Shown here one piece after another: positions 1-8,098 of a DNA stretch of 51,526 bases (position 1 is its first letter; every line of letters begins with the position of its first letter). The notes beneath the pieces are model-generated. The model saw only the letters and a program-made list of their open reading frames with translations. It was not told the DNA's origin and ran no database searches. A program made the translations under genes and the position numbers. The DNA comes from Gemmatimonadota bacterium (lineage in GTDB: Bacteria > Gemmatimonadota > Gemmatimonadetes > Longimicrobiales > Gaopeijiaceae), in contig JAGWBP010000023.1 in the NCBI GenBank assembly GCA_021295835.1, forward strand, positions 1-51,526. Direction: 5' to 3'.

Positions 1-369
1 CGACAATCCGGGCCTTCCCCGTGACCCGAACCTGCAAATCAAGCAGGTATCCCCAAGAATGGAAGAGACAAGCGACCCGGCAGTCCAAGGGCCTGCTACG
101 GGTTCGAGGCCGGGCGCATTTGCGCACCCCCGGCCCCTCCCCCTCGGGTCGCTCCCAGCCCAGCGATCCCTGCGCGGAAAGGCGGTTGGCGCGCCGCTTC
201 GAGGCGGTGCCTGGTCGTCCATCCAGCGATGTCGGAGTCCTTCGGCATCGCGCGGGACGTGGGATCTGCCGCGCTTCTTTCGGGCATCGTCGCCTGCCCA
301 TTCGGCCCCAAACCAAGTCGGGCATGTTAGGTTCACCACCGCTCTGCCGGTCGAATCCTGCCGAGCCGC
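1..369. other. No recognisable gene in left edge
   Basis: Open frames exist on both strands, but their translations are Arg/Pro/Ser-rich with no recognisable motif, as expected of chance frames in GC-rich DNA. A frame starting at 229 gives a 32-residue peptide of unknown meaning. No tRNA, hairpin terminator or clear promoter was seen. It may be the 5' flank of the gene at 370 or the edge of the island. Confidence 0.4.
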
Positions 370-1827
370 ATGGAGACTCCATTGTCGTCGGAAGAACGCC
401 AACACTCAAGCGAGGAAGCAGCGGATCGCTTTCTCGACTCGGTGAACCGCTCCGGGTTCTGGCAGTCCATTGACCTCCGCATCTGTGCGATCCGTGGCGG
501 TGGCCATTGGATCAATCTTGCCACCCGTGGCTTCCTCGACCACCGTGCCGCTCAATCTGTCCCCGAGTATTCTTCAGTCCATCGGCCAGATTTCCGTGCG
601 TGGCAGATTGTGCTTCCGATCGATGAGTTGCCCGATGTGGTGCGCGGGATCGCGAGTGGAAAAGCGAAGCTGCGGTCTCGGACTGTTAGGTACCTCGGCA
701 GGTCTGATCAGCCTGCGACGGACATGAGGTACGGCTTCAGCGAGCTGGCTGCCCCGTACCACGATGCCGAATACGACCGATGGAGTTGCCACGCCTTGGT
801 CCACTATGGTTCCTCGATGTGGGACGTGGTTCGGGAGGCGGGGCATGCCCCCGGGGAACTGGACGGCATGATTCGCGGCGGGCCGAACGCCTATGGCAGC
901 TTCTCGGAACTGGTGCGCAGATTCTGTGGCCGCCCCGGAAAACTGGATGTCCGTGGCCATACCACAGCGGTCGAGTTGATCGCCCCCGTGGCGGTACGGT
1001 TTGATCGCGAACGCGCGAACTCCGCGCCCGAGCGTGCCACCCTCGTTGTATGGGCCGCCGCCGACATCTTCGTCGCGAAGGCGGAACTTGGATGGACGGT
1101 GGGAGCCACCGGACAGCCGTGTCGTCATGGTTCGATCGAACTCCGCGAGTGCCGATGGGTGCCTGACGGAGAAGCCGTCCGCGCGGAGGTAGATGTCCCG
1201 ATCCGAAAGGGTGATTCGTTCGCCACTTCGTTCATCGCCATCGAAGGCCGGTGTGTGGACTGCATGCCCTTGCTCTTGGCGGAAGCGGGCGGGAACGTCC
1301 GGATCAAGGCCCACAGCGCCATCGACCTTGGTCTTGAACGCTTCCGGGAGCATCTCCAGCCCGATAGACCACACAAGTCGAAGGAGTTCGAAGCTGCGGT
1401 GGGTCTGCTGTTCTTCTTCCTCGGTTTCCATGTGGATCCCGTTGGGGCGCAGGTCGGGCTGAGGGATCCTGTCGATCACCTCGCTCACGCCCCGGGATCC
1501 TCGGTCGTCTTCGCCATCGAGTGTACGGTCGGATCAGTCGACGCGGGCGGCAAGGTGGGCAAACTCGTCGCTCGTTCACGGAGAATGGGGAGGGAGCTAG
1601 CCGAAAGCGAAGTGGTCGCGGTGCTCGCAACGGCGAAGCCCCGAGACGATCTGTCGGGGGCAGAGGTGGAGAAGGCCGCGCGCGACGGTGTTGTGGTGCT
1701 GGCCCGAGAGGATCTTCGTGAACTCTGGGACGCAGCGCAGGACGGTGAGACCAGCAGTCAGGTAGTACGCCGATTGCGCGAACTACGCTTGGGCGGGAAA
1801 CGACGAGCTAGGAAACCAGACAGTTGA
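370..1827 (+). CDS. Uncharacterised protein with PD-(D/E)XK nuclease-like C-terminus
   Basis: 485 residues, no signal peptide and no membrane segment. I do not recognise the N-terminal 330 residues. The C-terminal part looks like a restriction-endonuclease fold: SKEFEAAVG (residues 337-345) as a helix with an acidic residue, then DPVDH (366-370), then a beta strand ending in IECTVG (383-388), and GKVGKL (394-399). In the canonical motif the third position would be E-x-K. Here it is E-x-T, with lysines 395 and 398 close by that could substitute. Role in nucleic-acid cleavage or defence is inference from this pattern and from the island setting (transposase remnant, integrase, methyltransferase fragment). 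The ATG at 370 has only a weak ribosome-binding site, so the start is uncertain. Confidence 0.5.
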   Translation: METPLSSEERQHSSEEAADRFLDSVNRSGFWQSIDLRICAIRGGGHWINLATRGFLDHRAAQSVPEYSSVHRPDFRAWQIVLPIDELPDVVRGIASGKAKLRSRTVRYLGRSDQPATDMRYGFSELAAPYHDAEYDRWSCHALVHYGSSMWDVVREAGHAPGELDGMIRGGPNAYGSFSELVRRFCGRPGKLDVRGHTTAVELIAPVAVRFDRERANSAPERATLVVWAAADIFVAKAELGWTVGATGQPCRHGSIELRECRWVPDGEAVRAEVDVPIRKGDSFATSFIAIEGRCVDCMPLLLAEAGGNVRIKAHSAIDLGLERFREHLQPDRPHKSKEFEAAVGLLFFFLGFHVDPVGAQVGLRDPVDHLAHAPGSSVVFAIECTVGSVDAGGKVGKLVARSRRMGRELAESEVVAVLATAKPRDDLSGAEVEKAARDGVVVLAREDLRELWDAAQDGETSSQVVRRLRELRLGGKRRARKPDS

Positions 1828-1949
1828 TTCATGGCTCTAACCGCATGTGCGATGGCCTTCCCGCAAGGGACTGATGGACCGGGAGCGACCCCACGGGAGG
1901 GTGGGATGGCCGTGCACAACCCAACCGTCCCCGTGCCGGCAAGAACCGG

Positions 1950-2557
1950 GTGCTGAGGCTGATGCGGGAGCACGGGCTGCTGGCGCCGGAGCGGCGGGGG
2001 CGGCCCCGCGGAGACCGGAGCCACAGCGGCCGGAGCCGGACCGAGAGGCCGGACGAACTCTGGGGCACGGAGGCCGTGCAGTTCTGGACGAAGGCGGAAG
2101 CCTGGTGCTGGTTCTTCGCGGCCGTCGACCACTGCACCTCGGATGTCGTCGGCTGGCACGTCGCGACGAAGGGCGACCGCTGGGCGGCGCTGGAGCCGGT
2201 CCGCCAGCGGGTGCGGGGCCACATGGGCGGCTTCGGCAAGGCGATCGCCCTGGGCCTCGGTCTGCGGCACGACTGGTGGCTCGCAGTACCGGGCCCAACA
2301 GTTCCAGGCCGAGATCAAGTGGCGCGGCATCCGCTCCACGCCCGCCTATGTGGGCGAGCCGGAGTGCAACGGCGTCGCAGAGCACTTCATCCACACGCTC
2401 AAGGAGGAGTGCATCTATCGATTTCGAGACCCTCGAGGAGGCCAGAGCGGTGATCGGGGCCTTCGTCGAGCGTTACAACAACGGCTGGCTCCTCCAGCGG
2501 TACGGGTACATGACCCCGGCCCGCGCCCGCGAAAAGCTCAGCCGAAAGGCGGCCTGA
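1950..2557 (+). mobile_element. IS3-family transposase (OrfB) remnant, frameshifted
   Basis: Three reading frames in succession encode one IS3-type DDE transposase. Frame 3 (from GTG 1950) gives RVLRLMREHGLLAPERRGRP-type sequence and the first catalytic region (AAVDHCTSDVVGWH). Near 2270-2280 it shifts to frame 1, giving GSQYRAQQF and the NGVAEHFIHTLKEEC glutamate region. Near 2415 it shifts to frame 2, giving FETLEEA to the end, including the typical YNNGWLLQRYGYMTPARARE tail. The N-terminal orfA/HTH part is missing, and no matching left terminal inverted repeat is visible. The right end probably lies within about 50 bases after the stop. The element is inactive as written. The two frameshifts could be real decay or base-call errors. 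Confidence 0.85.
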
Positions 2558-2873
2558 TGATTAGGCCGTCCACTTGTCCAGAAAACCGGCACCACTACAG
2601 TGTCTTCCCCCCCTGCTCAGTTGGCCCCAGGCAGCCGGACTCGAACACGAAGCGGAACGCGACGTGATCGGTCGAAACGTCGTGAGTTAGTCCGGATCCG
2701 ACGCGATAGCGAGACGCCCCGGATTGACCTGGAGCTTCCCAGCGATCTCGTCCCGGCCAGCTACTCATCAATTCCGTCACCGCTTGACGCCACGGAACGC
2801 GCCAACTGCTTCTCTGTCATTCCTCCGGGCCAAAACGGAAGCGCCACTTCCTAGCTCTCGTGGACGCCCGATC
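2558..2873. other. Intergenic, no gene seen
   Basis: 316 bases between the transposase remnant and the convergent ATPase gene. The first 50 bases may hold the right end of the IS. A T-loop-like string (GTTCGAGTCC on the minus strand, about 2636-2645) is present, but its arms do not pair. No other structure was seen. Confidence 0.4.
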
Positions 2874-4472
2874 TCACAGCCCGAAGATGTCTCGCCTGAG
2901 CTCTGCATACACTCCCATGCTATCGGTTAGGAGCGGTGCCAAGGTCACCCGCATAAACGCCTTCGCGTCGTTCCCGCAACGCTTCAACCCGAGAATGTCC
3001 TTGCACGCGTTGTAGATGCCCCCACTACAGGGTTTCAGGTCGTCCGGCGCCCCACTCGACTCCGCCACGAGCCTTCCCTTCTCCTCAAGCAAGTTCTCCA
3101 CCGTAGTCTCATCTGCGTTCTCCCGCACCGCGAGCGCCCGCAGAACCTCATCGTCGAACAGGTATGATTCCAGATTACGTCTCCCGAGCACTCGGATCTT
3201 GCTGTCGTGCCGCTCTAGCTCCTCTACTTCTTCCTGCGACCTGTTATCCCGGTCAATAAGCCGCCAGACTGTTACGCCCTTGGTCAAACATCGCAACACG
3301 TAGGCCACACCCCGCTTGTCCGACACCACATCCTTCGCACCGCCACCTGGCACAAACTCCGTCTCTGGAAACGCCTCCCCGAATATCTTCTCGTAGCATC
3401 GCGCATCGTGTGCGTAGTTCGCGGCCGCTTGTCTATTCCGCGGTTCTCCCTCGCAAATGACTACCCGCTCCGGCGCGAGCAGCTCGCTCAAGTCATCCAA
3501 GGCGATGTGATACACCCTCTTCCAGAACTCACGACCCGGACTCGCCGGTTCGATCACGACGGGTGTATCGAAGTCGCGATCGAAATCCAAGAATGCCACG
3601 CTGCCCGGTGTGTTCAGCTCCATATCACGTGCCTGCCGAATCATTCCTGCGGAATGCGTGGCCAGCATGAGTTGACAATTGTCTGGAACAATGTTGCACA
3701 GCACCGACAGTAGCGGGCCTTGAAGTCGGGCATGCAGGTGCGATTCGGGTTCGTCGATGCAGAACACTGTGTCGTCGTACTCCTGCGCCGCGATCGCCAA
3801 GTCGAGGATTAGGTCGAAGGCCGCCTTTTCTCCGCCGGAGAGGTTCTTGAAATGGAACCCTTCGCTGATGCCCTTCGTGAAACGGAATGTCCCTTCCCTG
3901 AGGGGATTGCCCAGACTGTTGAGCAGCAGATCCGGGAACATCTCCCGCAGAGAATCACGCACAACACCGAGGCTGGCCGTTCTATACCGTTCAAATGTCG
4001 TCGACCCATCCCCGGCCTCGTACAGGTCTTCGATCCCCTTGCTGACTAGATCGTGGTAGGTTTGCTCTTCCGCAACATCATTATCTATGAGACGCGCCAC
4101 GCGGACCTGGTCCAGCCGAGGTGTGGTTTGGCTGAGGTTTTGGATTTGTAGGTCCGGACTGTTACGATAGGCCGACCGAACGTAGAACGTCTTCTTGCTG
4201 CCAACTCGCTCATGATCATGAAACGTGATCGACACTTGATTATGGAATCCGCGCCGTTGTGACGACCCCATCTTTGCATGGTATTCGTCATCCCATGAGC
4301 GAGGCTTCTTGGCCTTCCAGGTGTGCCAGGTGTGGAGCGCATCGAAGAAGGACGACTTGCCACATCCGTTCGGTCCGACAAGAACGATGAGGTGGGCGGT
4401 GGACGGTATGTTGCGCACGACCAGATCGGAGAAGCGACGAAAATCTTGTATTGTCACCTCGTTCAGTTTCAT
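2874..4472 (-). CDS. AAA/ABC-type ATPase fused to a TOPRIM-like domain (OLD/PARIS-like)
   Basis: 532 residues. The N-terminal ATPase has Walker A GPNGCGKSS (33-41), an ABC signature LSGGEKAA (211-218), Walker B FCIDEPESHLH (237-247) and an H-loop ATHSAG (271-276), the arrangement of SMC-like AAA proteins. The C-terminal part resembles a TOPRIM or DUF4435 nuclease: VVICEGEPR (337-345) with the expected glutamate, FVPGGGAKDV (373-382), LIDRDNR (405-411) with the D-x-D-like pair, and RRNLESYLF (431-439), similar to the R-x-IENYL box of that family. Proteins of this build include OLD nucleases, Gabija GajA and PARIS components, all anti-phage or mobile-element factors. A defence role is inference. 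No obvious partner gene is adjacent. The gene looks less GC-rich than the core genes. Confidence 0.8.
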   Translation of the reverse strand: MKLNEVTIQDFRRFSDLVVRNIPSTAHLIVLVGPNGCGKSSFFDALHTWHTWKAKKPRSWDDEYHAKMGSSQRRGFHNQVSITFHDHERVGSKKTFYVRSAYRNSPDLQIQNLSQTTPRLDQVRVARLIDNDVAEEQTYHDLVSKGIEDLYEAGDGSTTFERYRTASLGVVRDSLREMFPDLLLNSLGNPLREGTFRFTKGISEGFHFKNLSGGEKAAFDLILDLAIAAQEYDDTVFCIDEPESHLHARLQGPLLSVLCNIVPDNCQLMLATHSAGMIRQARDMELNTPGSVAFLDFDRDFDTPVVIEPASPGREFWKRVYHIALDDLSELLAPERVVICEGEPRNRQAAANYAHDARCYEKIFGEAFPETEFVPGGGAKDVVSDKRGVAYVLRCLTKGVTVWRLIDRDNRSQEEVEELERHDSKIRVLGRRNLESYLFDDEVLRALAVRENADETTVENLLEEKGRLVAESSGAPDDLKPCSGGIYNACKDILGLKRCGNDAKAFMRVTLAPLLTDSMGVYAELRRDIFGL

Positions 4473-4937
4473 TGGATGCTCTTTTGGGGGTCAGCGGTTG
4501 GAGGCCTGGCGGTGTCCTGCATGCTACGGCCATGTGAGGAAAATGCGCCGCCGGGGCGGGGGTTGACGTCCGGCTGAGAACCTACCGACCCTCAGCACGA
4601 AACGCCACGAAGACCTCCGGAGCCGTCTCGCGTCCCCTGAGACGGGCAATCAACGCACGCGGGTCGTTTATGAGCGGGCTGGACACCCGGCCTCCTTTCT
4701 TCACCACCGAGTATTCACTCCGTTTGCGATCGGGAGCGCGGCTGCCTGAACCGCGTTCAAGTCGGGCTTTCGAGCGGATGTCCCCGGCGGTCCAGCCCGG
4801 TCCCGGAACGCGAATGAATCTCCGACAACGGCGCCTCCGTCGCGTTCCGAGAGTGTCGGCACTGGTCAACACGCCTCGTACGGGCGAAATTCCGTTCGTG
4901 CAGATCGTGCAGTCCATCAATTCGGAGGTATCGAACG
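4473..4937. other. Divergent intergenic region, possible short ORF unresolved
   Basis: 465 bases between the divergent ATPase and integrase genes. The minus-strand frame 4582-4920 ends in a protein-like stretch (SEYSVVKKGGRVSSPLINDP and on), but its N-terminal half is Arg-rich and unconvincing, so it is not called as a gene. The ribosome-binding site for the integrase is GGAGG at 4923-4927. Promoters for both flanking genes should lie here, but no clear -35/-10 pair was found. Confidence 0.35.
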
Positions 4938-5757
4938 ATGGCTCGCACGAAACGAAGCCGCCGGAGCTACGGCGCCGGCGAGTGGGGCAGGAACCGGGTC
5001 CGGGTGTTTCCCGACCCGAAGACCGGCCTCTTCCAGATTGAGTGGCGCGAGAACGGGCGCAGGCTCACTCGGTCTCTCGGACACCGGGACTGGGCGAGAG
5101 CCAAGCGGCATGCGGACGAGTTCGCCGCTGGATTCGTCGGCCCGGAGATCGGGGGCAAGGCCGAGGCCAAGCCCGAGCCGCTCACGCTGGAGAAGCTGTT
5201 TGAACTCTACGGTGAGGAGGTGACGCCCACCAAGGTGGCGCGGGTCCAGCACCGGGACAGAGTCGGGACAAGGATGTTCCTCGACTTCCTCGGCCGGGAC
5301 CGGAGGCCCGAAACCCTGTCTCAGCGCGACTGGGACCGCTTCATCCGGGAGCGCAGGGCGGGCAGGATCGGACCGAGCGGGAAGCCCGTGTCCAACCGGA
5401 CCATCGAGTTGGACCTGAAGTTCCTGCTCGCGGTGCTCAACTGGGCGACGAAGTCCAGATGACGAGGAGGGCAGGCTCCTTCTCGACTCGAACCGCTGAG
5501 GGGCCTGAAGACGCCCAAGGAGAAGAACCCCACCCGGGTCGTTCTCTCCGAGGAGGAGTACCAAGCGATGCTCGGGATATCCCGGCAGGTCGATTGGCGG
5601 TTCCACGTCGCGGTCGTGCTCGCCCACGAGACCGGACACCGAATCGGGGCCATCCGCAATCTTCGGTGGGCCGACATCGACTTCGAGGGCCGCGAGGTGC
5701 GGTGGCGCGCCGAGCACGGGAAGACCGGATACGAGCACGTCACGCCGATGTTCGACC
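4938..5757 (+). pseudogene. Tyrosine-family site-specific integrase, frameshifted and C-terminally truncated
   Basis: It begins at ATG 4938 with an N-terminal arm and core-binding domain (FPDPKTGLFQIEWRENGRRL, then a SAM-like helical region to about 5455). The frame breaks near 5455 and is restored near 5500 by a second indel, so the natural sequence DDEEGRLLLDSN is read in the middle frame and a stop falls at 5460-5462. The catalytic domain then starts (HETGHRIGAIRNLRW, containing the first catalytic Arg, and KTGYEHVTPM with the Lys strand). It is cut off near 5757, before the H-x-x-R box and nucleophilic Tyr. Beyond that point the DNA belongs to an oppositely oriented methyltransferase gene. 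It cannot be an active recombinase. It indicates that an integrated element once occupied this site. Confidence 0.85.
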
Positions 5758-6567
5758 AGTCGAGTCCGGACGCTTTCAGGGTCGTCTCGATATCGGCCTT
5801 GTCCATGGGGAGGGTCGCGTCATCCTCGAAGAGCCCGCCGTTGAACCACTCCACGGTCTCGAACCCTACCCGGCCACCAACGGACATCGCCCCGAACAGA
5901 TCGCGCGCCAGCGTCGCGAACGCATCGGTTCGAGCATGCGAGTGAACATGGCGCTGGGGAGCAGACCGACGTCCTCGGCGAACATGCAGAACACGAGGCG
6001 GTTGACGAAGTGGGCCACCTCCTGTGGGGCGTGGCCCCGGGCTCGGAGCGACTGCGCGAGCTGCGCGAAGGTCTCGGCCGCCCGTTCCGTGAGCGTCTGT
6101 CGGGTCTCCCCCGGCCGCAGCCGCTCGGGATCGGACATCGCCCACCTGAGCTTGTCCCGGACGGCAGCGTCCGCGAGATCGTCCAGTCCGTACTCGTGCG
6201 TCCTGCTCACGGAGTTCGTCCAGTTCGTCCGGATCCGGAACCGGCGCATGTCGGAGACGATGAGGAGTGGCGGGTTCTCCAGCGCGAGCGCGTACTGCCT
6301 CAACTGGTCGAACGCGGCGTCGAGGTCCGCGTGCTTCCCCTTGTACTCCCAGGCAAAGCAGTGGCGCTTCCACACGTCCGCCCAGCCTCCCCCGCCGGAA
6401 TCCTTGAGGGCTCCGCGCTCGAAGCAGTAGTGGTCGCCCTTCGGGTCGGCCTCCGCCGGGGTGGGTTCGCCGAGCAGGCGGCACAGGTCGATGAAGTGCT
6501 CCTGTGCTGCGGAGCGTTCCTTCAGCTCCGAGGCGTGCCACTTCGCAATGAACTCGTTCGGGGTCAC
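5750..6567 (-). pseudogene. MmeI-like DNA methyltransferase, N-terminal fragment
   Basis: Starts at GTG 6567 (product begins MTPNEFIAKW) and matches from memory the N-terminal region of the large class I SAM-dependent DNA methyltransferases related to MmeI (type IIL/IIG, about 900-1000 residues). Recognisable segments are SAAQEHFIDLCRLLGEPTP, WEYKGKHADLDAAFDQLRQY, MRRFRIRTNWTN, NRLVFCMFAEDVGLLP and VEWFNGGLFEDD. The fragment contains an ExK nuclease motif (EYKGK). A frameshift lies near 5938-5945, between MFTRMLE and FATLARDLFGAM. The gene stops abruptly after GLDWSNIG near 5755, where integrase sequence begins on the other strand. The methyltransferase domain and specificity region are absent. 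Confidence 0.85.
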
Positions 6568-6708
6568 CGTTCTCCGGGTGTCGAGAGGCCGTTGCCGATC
6601 ACGTCACTCAACTTCACTGCCCGAGCGGGGATATGTCCATGATCGCCGTCCACTGGGACGCCCCGGTCCTCTGTCATGGGCTCCTCAGCGATCGGGGACT
6701 GGCCTTGA

Positions 6709-6846
6709 CAGCGCAATTTCTGTAGTAACACTAATCATGCGGATCGAGTGGTACTCGTCTGGACGCGCCGCGACGACGCACACAGGATCATCAGCATGAG
6801 GAGGGCCAGTGAACGAGAACGACGGCTCTACGGTCCGAGGTTTTGA
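6709..6846 (+). pseudogene. brnT: BrnT toxin, C-terminal fragment
   Basis: The frame ending at TGA 6844-6846 reads DRVVLVWTRRDDAHRIISMR and then RASERERRLYG. This is the C-terminal strand and helix typical of BrnT ribonuclease toxins (usual ending RIISARxATxxERRxYE). BrnT is normally about 90 residues; only about 35 are recognisable, and a stop at 6706-6708 closes the frame upstream. It overlaps the start of the antitoxin remnant, as intact brnT and brnA commonly do. Non-functional as written. Confidence 0.75.
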
Positions 6847-7010
6847 CCCCGACACAGCCCCCGATCTCTCGAAGGACGGCTGGCCGGAGAAGTTCGCCAA
6901 GGTGCCCGTTCGCCGGGGGCGTCCCCCCGAAAGCACGACCGAAGGTATCGACTACCATCCAGTTGTCCCGGGAGGTCCTCGACCATTTCCGCGCCGGAGG
7001 CCGGGGCGTG
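6809..7010 (+). pseudogene. brnA: BrnA antitoxin, frameshifted and truncated
   Basis: It starts at GTG 6809 inside the brnT tail (VNENDGSTVRGFDPDTAPDL, then SKDGWPEKFAKVPVRRGRP). At the run of six C near 6928-6933 the frame must change by one base to continue as KARPKVSTTIQLSREVLDHF and RAGGRG, the ribbon-helix-helix region of BrnA antitoxins. After about 7010 the expected WQTRIDEALR ending is replaced by unrelated sequence, so the C-terminus is lost. The homopolymer shift could be a sequencing error, but the C-terminal loss cannot. In the family, BrnA represses its own operon and neutralises BrnT. Confidence 0.75.
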
Positions 7011-7210
7011 GTGCCTAGCGTAATCATAGTATCACTCGATGGCATCCGGTGATACTACCTTTCACGACCGCCTGCGGCGGCCCTTCTGGCCCGAAGAGCG
7101 TTGGGCTCCAGTCGTCAAAACACGCGCGCCTGACGCAAGCGGTCACACGTCGACGACGGGCCAGCCACCGTCCGGCTTCGCCCTCTCTTCTTCGTATGGC
7201 CGCGCCTAGC

Positions 7211-8098
7211 CTAGCGCGCGCCTCCGACCTTCCAGACCTTCGCCAGAGTGTGGAACTCCCCGTTCTCGCCGAAGGCGTCGACGCCTTCGGGCAGGCGGCC
7301 CATCAGCTCCCGGCCGAACGAGTCGCCGAGCTCCACGGCGCCAGCGACGCTCTCGGTCACGGCCGAGACTCGGCACGGGACGCCGCTCGCCTCCAGCTCG
7401 GTGACGAGGGCCTCGTACGATGCGCCCCATAACGGGAAGTGCAGCTTGGCGCCCCGCGCCCGGGCCAGCTCGGCAAGGGCCGTCGCGCGCCAGTGGCGAA
7501 TGTGCTCAAGGTGCAGATCCCCAAAGACGATGCGGGCCACGCGGGGCACGAGCCCGAGAGCCCGGGCGATGTGTTCGACGTACGGGGTCCCGGCGTGCAG
7601 GGGAACGCCCAGGAGAGGCAACCCGAGCGCCTCGGCCTGCCGGATCACCGAGTCGATGTGGACCTCCTGGTGGGCGACGCGACGCGTGGCGTTGCTGAAG
7701 GTCGTCAGCAGGACGACCGGACGCGCGCCCTCGCCCAGGAGCCGCCGATAGGCCAGGAGACTGTCCTTCCCGCCGCTCCAGAAGAGAATGTCCACATCTC
7801 GGTCGGCCAGCGGAGCGGGGTCGGCAAGCCATGTGGGGCGCTGCGCGCGCCTCCCCCTCTCGCCGAGATCGACCTCCTCGTGATGGTAGGGACAGTGTCG
7901 GCAACCGCTGCCGCAGCAGCTTCCTCGCCGCCTTAGCCCGACCTCGGTGAAGACCAGCAGCCCGGTCGCGGGGTCACGGTAGTGCGACTCGCCCGCAGCG
8001 GCCGCGCTCCGGTGCGCCTCCCGCCACCTCGCCGCTGCGCTCTCGTCCTCCCAGAGATCAGCGTCGCGGAGTGCGCTCGTAGCGGTCATCCGCCCCAT
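7211..8098 (-). CDS. DUF5522 / ATP-pyrophosphatase (DPH6-like) fusion protein
   Basis: 295 residues. Residues 38-75 match DUF5522: YRDPATGLLVFTEVGLRRRG then CCGSGCRHCPYHH, with cysteines 61, 62, 66 and 69 in a probable metal or cluster-binding motif. The rest is an adenine-nucleotide alpha-hydrolase-type ATP pyrophosphatase with the PP-loop SGGKDS (108-113), plus the downstream VFGDLHLEHIRHWR and ENGEFHT boxes seen in DPH6/COG2102 diphthine-ammonia-ligase-like proteins. Bacteria do not make diphthamide, so the substrate is unknown; an amidation or thiolation reaction using ATP is the family chemistry. It starts at ATG 8098 behind GGAG and overlaps the end of the upstream vWA gene by 41 bases, so it is probably co-transcribed with it. 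Confidence 0.8.
   Translation of the reverse strand: MGRMTATSALRDADLWEDESAAARWREAHRSAAAAGESHYRDPATGLLVFTEVGLRRRGSCCGSGCRHCPYHHEEVDLGERGRRAQRPTWLADPAPLADRDVDILFWSGGKDSLLAYRRLLGEGARPVVLLTTFSNATRRVAHQEVHIDSVIRQAEALGLPLLGVPLHAGTPYVEHIARALGLVPRVARIVFGDLHLEHIRHWRATALAELARARGAKLHFPLWGASYEALVTELEASGVPCRVSAVTESVAGAVELGDSFGRELMGRLPEGVDAFGENGEFHTLAKVWKVGGAR

Noticed and set aside
574..1488. Long minus-strand frame of 304 codons
   Set aside because: It lies opposite the better-supported gene at 370-1827. Its composition is typical of antisense frames in GC-rich DNA and no motif is visible.
2613..2660. tRNA-like T-loop (GTTCGAGTCC on the minus strand) followed by GGGGCCA
   Set aside because: The T-stem bases do not pair, and no acceptor, D or anticodon arm is visible; too little for a tRNA or attachment site.
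4582..4920. Minus-strand open frame of 112 codons upstream of the ATPase gene
   Set aside because: Its N-terminal half is Arg-rich low-complexity and no family is recognisable. It overlaps the integrase leader, so it is left as unresolved rather than called.
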